Positions 5,165 through 16,341 of a stretch of 64,000 bases of DNA are shown here, piece by piece. The position numbers were made by a program, and so were the translations under genes. Numbering within the stretch: the stretch's first letter is position 1; each line of letters begins with the position of its first letter. The notes under the pieces were generated by a model that searched no databases, was not told the origin of the DNA, and saw only the letters and a list, made by a program, of their open reading frames with translations. This DNA is from a virus. The DNA lies in the IMG/VR virus record IMGVR_UViG_3300043427_001127, positions 1 to 64,000 of that record. One strand, 5' to 3'.

Positions 5165-5560
5165 ATGCCAATCAGCAGAGGATTCCGAGATATTAATATT
5201 ACTTTCGGTAAGCATCCTGTTACTGATGATTTGCTCGTAGTAAAAGATTTCAATGCTATTAAAAACTCCATTACAAATCTTCTACTTACTGTGAGGGGTG
5301 AACGTTTTTTTAACCCAAACATAGGTAGTAAGATTTATGATTTGTTGTTTGAACCAATGGATTTTATTACGAGCGAATCTTTAAAATCAGAAATAAAGTA
5401 TACTATTCGTGCTTTTGAACCTAGAGTCAATCTAAAAAATGTTTTAGTTAACGAAGATTACGATAATAATGCGTATGACATTGAAATAGAATACTCTGTT
5501 ATTGGATTGCCAGAAAAAACCGATACTATACAGCTTACTCTAGAGAGAACAAGAGCATAA
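5165..5560 (+). CDS. 25: Baseplate wedge subunit gp25
   Basis: A 131-aa protein, close to the 132 aa of T4 gp25. It shows the GPW/gp25 pattern: an N-terminal RGFRDINITFGKHPVTDDLL, then KNSITNLLLTVRGERFFNPNIG and a LLFEPMD helix. This lysozyme-like fold without catalytic role forms part of the wedge core that holds gp6 and the sheath initiator. It heads the baseplate operon with only one base between its stop and the gp6 start. No Shine-Dalgarno is visible before its ATG. Confidence 0.93.
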   Translation: MPISRGFRDINITFGKHPVTDDLLVVKDFNAIKNSITNLLLTVRGERFFNPNIGSKIYDLLFEPMDFITSESLKSEIKYTIRAFEPRVNLKNVLVNEDYDNNAYDIEIEYSVIGLPEKTDTIQLTLERTRA

Positions 5561-5561
5561 A

Positions 5562-7364
5562 ATGCCATACAATCAACTTACAAATCTAGATTATTTTGAA
5601 ATAAAAAGTGCTCTTAAAGATTATTTGAGAGCTAACTCGGATTTTACTGATTATGATTTTGAAGGGTCTGCATTAACGCATATTATTGACTTATTGGCGT
5701 ATAACACTTACTATACGGCATTTAATGCCAATATGGTTGCAAACGAGATGTTTCTCGATTCTGCCACTCTTCGTGATAATGTAGTTTCTCTAGCAAAACA
5801 GTTAGGGTATGTCCCCAGATCTGCTGTTTCATCAGCTTCTGCAGTTGACATCACGCTTTCTATATCAGGCGCAAATATCCCACAAAGCGTGACCTTCAAA
5901 AAAGGTTTAGCATTTCTAACTAATGTAGACGAAACTTTATATCAATACAATATTCTTGAAGATATAACTGCTCCAGTAAATAGTGAAAATAAAGTAGTTT
6001 TTTCGGATGTTAAAATTTACGAAGGTAGTTTAATAACAAACAAGTATCAGGTAGCAGATGAGAATATTACCATAACTTTATCAAACTCAGGAATAGATAT
6101 CAGTAGTTTGAGAGTTAGGGTATTTGAAAGTTCAAACTCAAGTACATTTGAGAAATATGTATTGACAGATAACATTTTAAATGTTTCTCCTACATCAACA
6201 GTCTTCTATGTGAACGAAATAGAAGATGAAAACTATAAAATAGTATTCGGGGATGGTGTGTTTGGCAAGAAACTTACCGTTGGGCAAGTAATCGAAGTTT
6301 CTTATTTGGTTTGTAATGGATCAGCAACAAATAATGCAACTAACTTTACTTTCAATGGTGTATTAGTTAATGCTGTAAATGGTTCTACTGCCTTTAGTTC
6401 TACTGTATCAAGTATTACCACTTTAGTTAAGTCTTTTGGTGGTAGTGACATAGAAAGTATTGATAGCATCAAGGTCAATGCTCCTGCTATGTATGGAACT
6501 CAGAATAGAGCAGTCACATCATCCGATTATACTTCCATTATAAGAAGAATATATCCAGCAGCAGCCGATGTTATTACATATGGAGGAGAAGAAGCGGATC
6601 CTCCAGAATACGGCAAAGTTAAAATAGCAATAAAACCAAAAAATATTTCTTTTCTGTCATCTTACTCAAAAAACATCATTATAAACGAGTTAAAAAAATA
6701 TTCAGTTGGTTCAGTTACTCCTGAAATAGTGGATCCTTCGATTATTTTCATTGAGTTAAATAGTAGAGTGTTTTATTCACCAAATGAAACTACTTTAACT
6801 CTAGACGATATAAAAACTAAAGTAATACAAAATATTTCTAGTTATAGTCTCTCTAGTGATACCGAAAAATTTGGAGGTAAGTTCAGATATAGTAGATTTT
6901 CCTCTGTTATCGATAACTCTGATAGATCTATCAAATCTAACCTAACTAGTATCAAAATGAGGAAGGATTTTTATCCATCATTAAATAATTCTACATATTA
7001 TGAACTGTGTTTCAGTAATCAGTTTGAATATGATCCAGAAACGCCAAGTATAGTCACTACTGGGTTTGTTGTGCAAAAATATCCATCATACATCTGTTAT
7101 TTGGAGGATAGAGACGGTGTTATTGTTCTATATCGATTAGATACCCAGACAAATAATAAAATAGTGCTGAACAGCAATCAAGGATCCGTTAACTATGTAA
7201 AAGGTGAAGTGAAAATAAACGATTTAACTATAATCCAAGGTTCTTTCCCAGATAATAAAATAGAGTTAAGAGTGATTCCTAAGTTTAATGATATCATAGC
7301 AAAAAGAGAAATCTTTTTAGATGTTGATATTGATAAAAGTACCATCACGGCTATTCAAGAGTAA
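5562..7364 (+). CDS. 6: Baseplate wedge subunit gp6
   Basis: A 600-aa protein (T4 gp6 is 660). The N-terminus NQLTNLDYFEIKSALKDYLR with FEGSALTHIIDLLAYNTYYTA (read as elements DYFEIK, GSALTHIIDLLAYNTYY) and AKQLGYVPRSA is typical of the gp6/baseplate-J family. The central part carries YKIVFGDGVFGKKLTVGQVIEVSY (elements VFGDGVFG and LTVGQ), also hallmark. gp6 dimers form the inner ring of the wedges and clamp gp25 and gp7. It is followed by the gp7-position gene after 4 nt. Confidence 0.92.
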   Translation: MPYNQLTNLDYFEIKSALKDYLRANSDFTDYDFEGSALTHIIDLLAYNTYYTAFNANMVANEMFLDSATLRDNVVSLAKQLGYVPRSAVSSASAVDITLSISGANIPQSVTFKKGLAFLTNVDETLYQYNILEDITAPVNSENKVVFSDVKIYEGSLITNKYQVADENITITLSNSGIDISSLRVRVFESSNSSTFEKYVLTDNILNVSPTSTVFYVNEIEDENYKIVFGDGVFGKKLTVGQVIEVSYLVCNGSATNNATNFTFNGVLVNAVNGSTAFSSTVSSITTLVKSFGGSDIESIDSIKVNAPAMYGTQNRAVTSSDYTSIIRRIYPAAADVITYGGEEADPPEYGKVKIAIKPKNISFLSSYSKNIIINELKKYSVGSVTPEIVDPSIIFIELNSRVFYSPNETTLTLDDIKTKVIQNISSYSLSSDTEKFGGKFRYSRFSSVIDNSDRSIKSNLTSIKMRKDFYPSLNNSTYYELCFSNQFEYDPETPSIVTTGFVVQKYPSYICYLEDRDGVIVLYRLDTQTNNKIVLNSNQGSVNYVKGEVKINDLTIIQGSFPDNKIELRVIPKFNDIIAKREIFLDVDIDKSTITAIQE

Positions 7365-7368
7365 GTAA

Positions 7369-10300
7369 ATGAAATCAAAAGTACGCGGATTCTCGTATTT
7401 GGTAGATAATCAGCTACCATCTTTTATCAAAGACGAATATCCAAAATTTTCCAGTTTTCTTGAGAAATACTACGAATATCTTGATCTGCCAGGCAATCCT
7501 ATTGATATAATCAATAACTTGGCGAAGTATCGTGATGTTGATTCGTATGATCGCAACAGTTTAACTGAAGAAACTACTTTCGTATCATTATCTACTACAA
7601 ATAATAGCATAAGTATTACTGTAGAAGATGCATCTTCGTTTCCTAATGCAAATGGATATATTTTAATACAAGGAGAAGCAGTTTTTTACAAAGAAAGAGA
7701 AGGAAACGTATTTAAAGATTGTTACAGAAATATAAATGCAACCACAAAGTTAGGTGATCTTTACGAACCATCTACAACAACCAATATTTCTCCAGAAGAC
7801 TCTGGATCTAGTGACAGGGTGTTTACTGTTGGATCAGTTGTAAAAAATATTAGCAATCTATTTTTATTTGCTTTAGTTAAAAACTTTGAAAAGGAGTATC
7901 TCGGATCTTTTCCTGAATCTAGTTTAAAAAACACAGTAAATAAGAATATTTTAATCAAAAATATCAAAGATTTTTATAGAGTAAAAGGAACTGAAAAGTC
8001 TATTCAGTTTATTTTTAACTCTATTATTTCTCAGTCAGATTCTGACGTACCTAATGTATACTATCCAAAAGACTTTACATTTAAATCGTCAAATGGAACT
8101 TGGATAACAAAATACGGATTGAAGGTAAAATTAATCTCAGGAAATCCAGAAAATATTGTAGGTTCTAGATTAGTACAAAAATCCCCAGATAATAAGAAAA
8201 CGATAGCTTTTGGTGTTATCGATAACGTTATTGATATTGGAGAAACCTTTTACGAAATAATCTTATCCACTTCAACTATAGTTGGGGAGTTTGAGGTTGC
8301 TGCTCAAACTAAGTTAACAAAGGAACTATTAAGTACAGACACACAAATAGTTGATGTTTATTCAACTCTAGGATGGAATAACTTCGGCAGGTTTTATGTA
8401 AACGGGGAAGAAGTATCTTTTGATTCTAAAAACGTCAATCAGTTTACAGATATTGTAAGACAATCACCAGTTTATCATTCTGAAGGTAGTGAAGTATACA
8501 ATGAGGTAATAGTAACTGCTGAGTATGAAGGTGTTTCTGGCAATATCGAAACTTTAACTGCGATTCCACTAGGAGTTGTATACAACTTAAATGTTGGGAA
8601 AAATGTTCCATATTTAAAAGAAAATGATTTCATATCTGTTACAGAATCTGGTAGAAACATTTCAGATATTCAAATCATTGATAAAGAAACAAATTCTATT
8701 AGATGGAGATTGAACGAAAGTTTAGATAATCCATACTCAACTAATCCAAGTATCAATCAAGATTTAAATAGAGTATTGTCTGATGTTTCTGCTATTTTTG
8801 AAGATTCTCAGTATTTTTACATTACTTCTTCTGGTTATCCTTCTCATACTTTTGGAAAAGTTTCTTGGGACGTAGAACTATCAGATCAAAAACACCTAAA
8901 AATCATAAAAAGATCTCCTTCCGTTAGCACAAATGTAACCCAGATACAAGATAACGAAGTTGGAGTTTTATTAAATGGCGTAACAGTAAGAAGTCACAAA
9001 GACGACGAAAAAATTGTTTTTGGTGAGATACAAGAAATCACTGTAACTAGTCAGGGAAGAGGTTACTTAGATCCACCATATGTTCTAGTTGAGGACAGCA
9101 CAGGAGTTGGAGTAGCTAGTGCTGTTTCTGTTTTATCTGGAGAAGTAGTAGAAAGAGTAGAAGTACTGGAATCTGGATCTGCATTCTTTCCTCCAGTACC
9201 AACAGTAACTATTACTTCAGGTAGAAATGCCACTGCCTCGCCAGTTATCACAAATGGCAAAATAACATCAATAAGAATAGATAATCCTGGTGAATACTAT
9301 TCAACTCCCCCCAAAGTCATTATCAGAGATTTTTCTGGAAAAGGAAAAAATGCCGAATACATTTCGGAAATTTCTGATGATGGTAAAGTAATCAATCTAA
9401 AGCAAATCAAAGAAGGTAAAGATTATTCGCAAGAAGAAACTACTGTAACTTTAGAGGCGGTTGGATCTGGAGCAACGGGAGTTTCTAATGTTAGAACTTG
9501 GACAAGAAATAGATACTTAAAGTTTCAAAATAATCTAGACACTAGCAATGGGCATTATTTTTTAAACAATGCTGAAGGGATTGGATATGGATATTCTTAT
9601 CTAGCAAATCCAAAAGGATTGAGAGTTCAACTACAAGATAATCTAGACTCAAATTATGTCACTCCTACTATATTATCACATTCTCCTATCATAGGTTATG
9701 CTTATGATGGATATCCTATCTACGGACCATATGGATACTCAAATCCATTAGATCAGGAATCTTCTATACAAAGAATGACTAGTAGTTATTCTTTGAAAAA
9801 TTCAAGACCTCTTGGACCATCAACTATTGAGTATCCTTTGGGGTATTTTATTGAAGATTATCAATATATTCATAGATCTGGTTCATTAGATGAAAATAAT
9901 GGTAGATATTGCGTAACACCAGAATATCCACAAGGAACTTATGCATATTTTATTACTATTGATGCCCAGCAAAACCCATTATATCCATATATTCTTGGTG
10001 AAAATTTTTATGGTATACCTGTAGATTCAAACTACAAAAAAATAACCCAAAATGATATCCCAAGAAATATTAATAGAATAAAAACTGGAGAAACGCCAGA
10101 AAACGGCACGCCAATAATAGCCAAAGTAGAAGAAATCAACTCGGGATCTGTAGGTGGGATTACAGTAAAAGAATCTAATAACATTTTTAGTAATGGCAAT
10201 ACATTATATTTTGATTATCAAAATCAACCATATACTAAAGAAGTTTTTGCGTCAGTTAATGAGGTAGAAGGTAAAGATGTATTGTCTTTACATTCGGTTG

Positions 10301-13300
10301 AAAACAAGTGCTTACAAATATCGACAAAAAACACAGCGTATCTTTTTAAGAACAATCTACTTTATCAAGAAAACACAAATGCATATGGCACCATATTAGG
10401 TGATGTAACAAATGACACCAATATAGTATTAACTGATGTTTCTGGATCTTTTGATGACACTAATAAACTTTATAGTAATATAGTAGTTGCATCACTACTT
10501 TTAAATACCTCTTCGTTCTTTACTTCGGGTTCTGTAGTTACTTTATCTAATGGGAAGCAAGCTGGAGTAGAAAAGGTAGAAAACAATGCAATATTTTTGC
10601 CACAAAATCCTTTTGAGAATGGCGAAAGGATCATTTTCACCAAATCTTTCAGTAATGTCTTACAAGATACTCCATATTTTGTTATAAATGCAGAAGCGAC
10701 ATCTTTTAAAGTTTCTACTACACAGAATGGTGCGGCAGTAACTTTAACGCCGCTCAGTACTCCACCAGGATCTCTGGTTTTAAGTGAACAAGCAAAAGGA
10801 GAAGTTTTACAATCATTGCAGGGAGGAAACACTCTAATCGTTAAGGTGATACGCGGTGAGTTTATTGTTGATGATGAATATTTGATCAGAAGTTCTAATA
10901 TTTTTGATACTTCAAACTCGCAAGTATCCACTATTAGATATTTACACAATAATATAGAAATAACATTTTTGAATGACAAAATTGCAGTAGCAACAACAGA
11001 TGAAAATCATTTACTTACAGAGGGTGATCAAGTAAATGTTGACATAAATCCAGATGATAGCGAGAAAACAACGGAATATTATGTTAGAAGAAGAATATAC
11101 CAGAAAGTTAAGCTTCCTTCGTTAGTTATCGAAAAACAGTTAAAAGACAATGGCGTTGGTTCATTGAAGATCTTAAATGGCGGTGGATACTATGTTTATG
11201 ATCAACAAGGTAACGTATCGAATGTTGAGGGAGATTATGCAAATGGTGGAGATGCAACTTATAACAATATAGAACTTATTTTTGCAGATCAGAATCTATG
11301 TAGAAAACTGGATGGAAATATTATTATTGGCAATCCAAATAACCCAAATAATGCGAAAGCAACTATTAATGTCACTAATGGTATTGTAACATCATTTGCT
11401 ATTACTAGTAAAGGTAAGTTCTATAAAAAAGGTGATATACTAACAGTTAATGCATCTTCAATCGGAAGACAAGTCAACTCTAGTAATACTAGATCATTTT
11501 TAGCAGAGGTCGAGCACGTAGGATTCCACACTACAAATACTAAACTATTTTTAGACAATCTAGAATCGTTATCACAAAACAACTTACTTAAGATAAACGA
11601 TGAACTTGTGAAGATTACATCTATCAATGCAAATGAAGGATATGTGACGGTATCCAGAGCTCAAGAAAATACTATTGCCCAAAATCATTTTGATTTGGCA
11701 AAAGTAGTTGTTTATCAGTCTGGATTTTTACTACAAAAAGATTTTAAGATAGGAAATCAAACAGGATCTCCATATGTAAATGAATATGATAGAGAAAATG
11801 AAACTTTAGAAGTTTATTTTGATGTTGATTCGTCTCTCTTCAGCATAAAAAAACTGATGAGCAACATGACCTTTTTTGACCAAAGTTCTCCAGCAAAAGT
11901 TGTTACTGTTTCTGACATATTAGAGGATCCAAACTACAAGTTTGAGTTTTCTTTGGATAATCAAAATTGGTCAAAAAATCCAATCATAGATATACAAAGT
12001 TTTTACAAATACAAGTTTAATACTAATCACTACTCAATGATTGGTTCTTTTATAGATTTTTCGCCAAGTGGAAACTATAATATTATACCAAATAATGTAA
12101 CAAAGAATGATATTCTTCCTGGTTATCCTGGATCTTATATTGATATTAAAACTGGTTATGGAGAGCAGACTGAACCGTTGAATACTACCATAAAAAAACC
12201 TATTGAGTATGGAAACTATTTTTATTATGATAAATCGGGTCAGACTTCTCCTGATGGTGGTTATTTGAAAATAGTCTCAGATCCTTTACAGGGATCTAAA
12301 ACTATTTCATATGTCACTGACACCAGTTTTGTTTACAATGTAGATTCTTTGCCATTGTATGATGGATCTGGTGATATATCTTATACAACTACATCAAAGT
12401 CCGCTATTGGCAAAATAAAATCCGTTAATATAACAAATTCAGGATCTGGTTTTGTTGAGTTACCTTTAATAAAAGGTATTTCTCCAAATAAAGAGTATGA
12501 ATGTATAGTTGATGTTAACTGGAGTTCTGTAGGAAAAAATATAGCTTCTTTAATAATACTAAATGCTGGACAAAACTACATTCATCCAATCGCAATCGTT
12601 ACTGACGGTGATGGAAGATTTGCAGAATTTGATGTTAAGACTGATCAAAATGGATCTATTGTTTCAATCACTGTGATCAATAAAGGATCTGGTTACACAT
12701 ATAAACCAACTGTTAAGATTATTGAAACTGGTGTAGAACTTTATCCCTATAGTGATACCATAGGCACATTAAAATCGATTAAACTGATAGATAATGGAAA
12801 AGGTTATAACAATGATTTATCTATCTCAAGATCTTTTTACACTCCCACATTTCTAATATTAGAAGATTTTACTGGCGACTTTTTAGAAGGAGAAATAATC
12901 TCTCAGTATGTTGGAGATATAGAAGTTGCTAAAGGAAAAGTATTAAAGTATGGGTGGAGAGAAAGGTCAAATATTCTAAAGATTGATGTTATTTCTGGAG
13001 TTTTTAATGAAAATCAAACTATTGTTGGTTCTATTAAAAAAAGTGAAGGATCTGTAAAATCGGTGTTGAGAGGATTTTTATATCCTAATATAAAATCATA
13101 TTATGATAATCTAGGATATTATTCTTCTGATAGGTCTAAACTCGGGTCTTTATCTCAAAGATTGGCAGATTCTTATTTCTATCAAGACTATTCTTATGTT
13201 ATTGAGTCGGACACCCAAGTTAATGATTGGCGAAATGTAATAAAAGAAACTACTCATCCAGCTGGATTTGTGTCATTCGGTGAAGTTAATATTCGCTCAA

Positions 13301-16300
13301 TCGCCAGTGTAGAATCCCCCCAAAAATCAACATTCAGCACAGTTAGACTACTTCAACTATGGGATGATGAATCTAGCGATAGAATAGTAACAGTACAAAG
13401 TACAACTGTTAAAATAACCGAAACTATCGCAATAACTAGGGATTCAAATGTTATGCGAGGAAAGGGGTCGATATTACCCTTAGAATATGATAGTGCAGAA
13501 ACTATATCATATGATTTTTACCTGGATCCCCCATTCAACGGTTATTTTGACAGCAATGGAAATCGAGCTGGTACAAAAACTTTTACTATGAAATTGAAGA
13601 GTTCTAATCTTCCATTGAATGTATCAAATGTCAATAACTTGATTATAACTTTAGATGGTATTTTACAGGAACCAAATATTGCTTATACAGTTTCTGGAAC
13701 ACAAATAATATTCTCACAAGCTCCGCTTGGCAATAGAAGTGTTTTTGGTGATCCTATATCATCAGCGGAATATGTTGAAGGAGTTGATACAAAAGCTCAA
13801 TCTTTCATAGGAAGATATGTTGGATTTAAGGATACAACATTAAATACAGAATATTTCAGAAAAATAAAAAACATCAACGATCAATTTGATGGCGTAAAAT
13901 ATGAGTTTGAGTTGTATTACGAAGATGATACTCCCGTGGTACTAAGTTCAAATGATAATCTTTTTGTTTCTCTAGATGGTGTTCTTCAAGTTCCAGGATT
14001 AACTCCATTAATACCTTTATATAAATCATATTATATTAATAGAACTGTCACACCAAACACTTTAGTATTCACAGAAGCTCCAAAAATAGAAGAAGAAATA
14101 CCACAATCATTTTTTGCATATAGAGTTAGTAGTTACATTTCTTTAGATATTGATAGATATCTAATACCAATCAAAAAAACTGGACCTTTCATTTTAAGAT
14201 CCGTTTTAAATCGAAAGAGTGTTTTTATAGACGACGAAAGAAGTCTATTCGTATTTGTAGACAATGTTTTACAGAGAAGAAACAAATCATATTTTATAAA
14301 TGGTTCTTCTATAACATTTTCAGAGGATTTGCAAGAAAATGCTAAAATAGATATTTTCTATCTTTACGGTAGAGATTATGCAAAGTTTGCAACTGCTTTT
14401 GGATTTGAAGATACACCATTTTTAAACAGATATAACATAACAGTAAGTCAGTTTCAAATAAACCTGAACTACGGTTATGGAGAATATGTGAACTGCGTTG
14501 TAGATGCGGTTGACGATTCGTTTAATGTTTTAGCAAGTGCTAGATTAATAAAAGTTAGCAAAGAAAACACGAACTATGTTTTAACAGTAGAATCTGCTAT
14601 AAACAGAAAAATAAAGTTTGGTGATAATCTAATAGTTAGACAAATCAGAACTAACTTCGGAAATACTGATGTTTATATAGCTGATTTTAAAGTATTGTCA
14701 GTAGAAGATTTCAAGGAAAATGACGATACTATTGATATTATTAATAAAATCAAACCAGGGTGGTTAATAGGTACTTCTCGCAACCAAATTTATGATGACA
14801 ACATTGAACTGAATGATTTGATTAAAATAGATGGTGAAGAAGAATATCGCACTATTCGTTCGATACCGACTGAAGCTTTCAAAACTCAATATAGAGATTT
14901 TGATGATGTAAACAATAACTATTATGCCAAGTTTGAAGTATCTTCTTATAATAATCCTCAGAAAGGGGAAGGTTTGTTAGTAATAGCAAATGTAAATACT
15001 GACGAAGATTCTGATACCTATGGACAAATAACATCTTTAACTTGGAATAAAAAAGATTATGATGAATATGTACAAACCGATATTTTTCCACAACCAAATG
15101 CGTATGGATATGAAGATTGTCCAGAGATTGTTTTCATTCCACAACCAGTAAAAGATGATGGTGGTAGTATAATATCTCCAGCTCAAGGTGGTGGTGCTAA
15201 GGCATATGCTATTATGCATAATGGAGAAATAATTGATATTGTCTTACTATCGGGAGGAAGTGATTATTTAACTTCGCCAAAAACTTACATATCATATGGA
15301 TATGACATAGTAAAATCTAGTGAAAATTTGACAAATACATATACCAGTCTTTCCATAAGTCCCTTTGTTTCCACTGGTATAAATCTATTCCAACAAATAA
15401 CGGTAAATATTCCTACATTAACGGTAAACAAATACAACACATCTATTCCATTTGTATCTCCATTATCTTCTGACTACCAACATATAGAATATATTTTCCC
15501 AGAAACAAAGAGTGCTGGTGATGATTTTGGTTGGAAAGAAACCAAAATAAACATTATCATGAATCTCAGTGCCAATATGTCTTCATTTAGTGATATAAAA
15601 TCTATAATCAGAATACATTTAGAAACGCCATTACAAAATGTAGAATCTATTTCTACATTAGAACATTCTTCTGTAAAAACTGCTTATGTGGAAAGTGGAG
15701 TTGTAGATTCTTATGGAGATGAAGATTATTTTGGAAGATATGGGCAACAACAACTTGGATCTCCTCTCGGATATTATGATTTTAATGGACTGCAGTTTGC
15801 AGACGTTGGGTTTAACAATGCATCTGCTTTGACAATAGAAATGTTATCTAATTTTTATCCTAATCTAACAATCGGTGATTTTGAAATAAAATCAGAATCA
15901 AACTATACTCAATCTAAAGATTATTGGAACATTGGAAGAAATAGTGTTACGGAATATGGAGCATTGTTGGATATTGGAATCGATTCTGATGATGATGTTA
16001 TTTACATTTCTGGGGATGTTACAGCGGAGCATTGGCCAACCAAACCCTTCGCATCAAGTGGAGTTTTGTTAATAGGAGATGAGTTGGTTTATTATTCCAG
16101 CAAGTTAACCGATCGTTTTCTTGATGTTATACGTGGAATAAATGGTACAGCAGCACAAACACACGATGCGGGATCTTATTTGAGAACAACAACTGTTCCT
16201 ATTGATGTATTGTTCCCAGTTGTGATTGATTCTGTTCTATATAATGTATATTCTTATGTTTATGTCAATCCTGGAAGATTTTTGGACATAGAAGAACCAA

Positions 16301-16338
16301 TAGTATTGACAAGAACAGGAACTTTTACATTAGAATAG
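7369..16338 (+). CDS. 7: Giant baseplate wedge protein in gp7 position (gp7-like)
   Basis: A 2989-aa protein, nearly three times T4 gp7 (1032 aa). Position between gp6 and gp8 and the N-terminus (RGFSYLVDNQLPSFIKDEYP, then a KDFYRVKGTEKSIQFIF motif at about 200-220) identify it as the cyanophage wedge protein. Visible modules: GxGYxxPP beta repeats at about 555-710, 1685-1790 and 2577-2643. A YHYH-type domain lies at about 735-885 (IGYAYDGYPIYGPYGYS, then a CVTPEYPQGTYAYF element). LDGVLQ-type modules lie near 2095, 2202 and 2297. ILIxDE...RGxNGTxAxxH elements occur at several places, including the C-terminus. The wedge backbone seems to have grown by inserting surface modules. Confidence 0.82.
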   Translation: MKSKVRGFSYLVDNQLPSFIKDEYPKFSSFLEKYYEYLDLPGNPIDIINNLAKYRDVDSYDRNSLTEETTFVSLSTTNNSISITVEDASSFPNANGYILIQGEAVFYKEREGNVFKDCYRNINATTKLGDLYEPSTTTNISPEDSGSSDRVFTVGSVVKNISNLFLFALVKNFEKEYLGSFPESSLKNTVNKNILIKNIKDFYRVKGTEKSIQFIFNSIISQSDSDVPNVYYPKDFTFKSSNGTWITKYGLKVKLISGNPENIVGSRLVQKSPDNKKTIAFGVIDNVIDIGETFYEIILSTSTIVGEFEVAAQTKLTKELLSTDTQIVDVYSTLGWNNFGRFYVNGEEVSFDSKNVNQFTDIVRQSPVYHSEGSEVYNEVIVTAEYEGVSGNIETLTAIPLGVVYNLNVGKNVPYLKENDFISVTESGRNISDIQIIDKETNSIRWRLNESLDNPYSTNPSINQDLNRVLSDVSAIFEDSQYFYITSSGYPSHTFGKVSWDVELSDQKHLKIIKRSPSVSTNVTQIQDNEVGVLLNGVTVRSHKDDEKIVFGEIQEITVTSQGRGYLDPPYVLVEDSTGVGVASAVSVLSGEVVERVEVLESGSAFFPPVPTVTITSGRNATASPVITNGKITSIRIDNPGEYYSTPPKVIIRDFSGKGKNAEYISEISDDGKVINLKQIKEGKDYSQEETTVTLEAVGSGATGVSNVRTWTRNRYLKFQNNLDTSNGHYFLNNAEGIGYGYSYLANPKGLRVQLQDNLDSNYVTPTILSHSPIIGYAYDGYPIYGPYGYSNPLDQESSIQRMTSSYSLKNSRPLGPSTIEYPLGYFIEDYQYIHRSGSLDENNGRYCVTPEYPQGTYAYFITIDAQQNPLYPYILGENFYGIPVDSNYKKITQNDIPRNINRIKTGETPENGTPIIAKVEEINSGSVGGITVKESNNIFSNGNTLYFDYQNQPYTKEVFASVNEVEGKDVLSLHSVENKCLQISTKNTAYLFKNNLLYQENTNAYGTILGDVTNDTNIVLTDVSGSFDDTNKLYSNIVVASLLLNTSSFFTSGSVVTLSNGKQAGVEKVENNAIFLPQNPFENGERIIFTKSFSNVLQDTPYFVINAEATSFKVSTTQNGAAVTLTPLSTPPGSLVLSEQAKGEVLQSLQGGNTLIVKVIRGEFIVDDEYLIRSSNIFDTSNSQVSTIRYLHNNIEITFLNDKIAVATTDENHLLTEGDQVNVDINPDDSEKTTEYYVRRRIYQKVKLPSLVIEKQLKDNGVGSLKILNGGGYYVYDQQGNVSNVEGDYANGGDATYNNIELIFADQNLCRKLDGNIIIGNPNNPNNAKATINVTNGIVTSFAITSKGKFYKKGDILTVNASSIGRQVNSSNTRSFLAEVEHVGFHTTNTKLFLDNLESLSQNNLLKINDELVKITSINANEGYVTVSRAQENTIAQNHFDLAKVVVYQSGFLLQKDFKIGNQTGSPYVNEYDRENETLEVYFDVDSSLFSIKKLMSNMTFFDQSSPAKVVTVSDILEDPNYKFEFSLDNQNWSKNPIIDIQSFYKYKFNTNHYSMIGSFIDFSPSGNYNIIPNNVTKNDILPGYPGSYIDIKTGYGEQTEPLNTTIKKPIEYGNYFYYDKSGQTSPDGGYLKIVSDPLQGSKTISYVTDTSFVYNVDSLPLYDGSGDISYTTTSKSAIGKIKSVNITNSGSGFVELPLIKGISPNKEYECIVDVNWSSVGKNIASLIILNAGQNYIHPIAIVTDGDGRFAEFDVKTDQNGSIVSITVINKGSGYTYKPTVKIIETGVELYPYSDTIGTLKSIKLIDNGKGYNNDLSISRSFYTPTFLILEDFTGDFLEGEIISQYVGDIEVAKGKVLKYGWRERSNILKIDVISGVFNENQTIVGSIKKSEGSVKSVLRGFLYPNIKSYYDNLGYYSSDRSKLGSLSQRLADSYFYQDYSYVIESDTQVNDWRNVIKETTHPAGFVSFGEVNIRSIASVESPQKSTFSTVRLLQLWDDESSDRIVTVQSTTVKITETIAITRDSNVMRGKGSILPLEYDSAETISYDFYLDPPFNGYFDSNGNRAGTKTFTMKLKSSNLPLNVSNVNNLIITLDGILQEPNIAYTVSGTQIIFSQAPLGNRSVFGDPISSAEYVEGVDTKAQSFIGRYVGFKDTTLNTEYFRKIKNINDQFDGVKYEFELYYEDDTPVVLSSNDNLFVSLDGVLQVPGLTPLIPLYKSYYINRTVTPNTLVFTEAPKIEEEIPQSFFAYRVSSYISLDIDRYLIPIKKTGPFILRSVLNRKSVFIDDERSLFVFVDNVLQRRNKSYFINGSSITFSEDLQENAKIDIFYLYGRDYAKFATAFGFEDTPFLNRYNITVSQFQINLNYGYGEYVNCVVDAVDDSFNVLASARLIKVSKENTNYVLTVESAINRKIKFGDNLIVRQIRTNFGNTDVYIADFKVLSVEDFKENDDTIDIINKIKPGWLIGTSRNQIYDDNIELNDLIKIDGEEEYRTIRSIPTEAFKTQYRDFDDVNNNYYAKFEVSSYNNPQKGEGLLVIANVNTDEDSDTYGQITSLTWNKKDYDEYVQTDIFPQPNAYGYEDCPEIVFIPQPVKDDGGSIISPAQGGGAKAYAIMHNGEIIDIVLLSGGSDYLTSPKTYISYGYDIVKSSENLTNTYTSLSISPFVSTGINLFQQITVNIPTLTVNKYNTSIPFVSPLSSDYQHIEYIFPETKSAGDDFGWKETKINIIMNLSANMSSFSDIKSIIRIHLETPLQNVESISTLEHSSVKTAYVESGVVDSYGDEDYFGRYGQQQLGSPLGYYDFNGLQFADVGFNNASALTIEMLSNFYPNLTIGDFEIKSESNYTQSKDYWNIGRNSVTEYGALLDIGIDSDDDVIYISGDVTAEHWPTKPFASSGVLLIGDELVYYSSKLTDRFLDVIRGINGTAAQTHDAGSYLRTTTVPIDVLFPVVIDSVLYNVYSYVYVNPGRFLDIEEPIVLTRTGTFTLE

Positions 16339-16341
16339 TGG

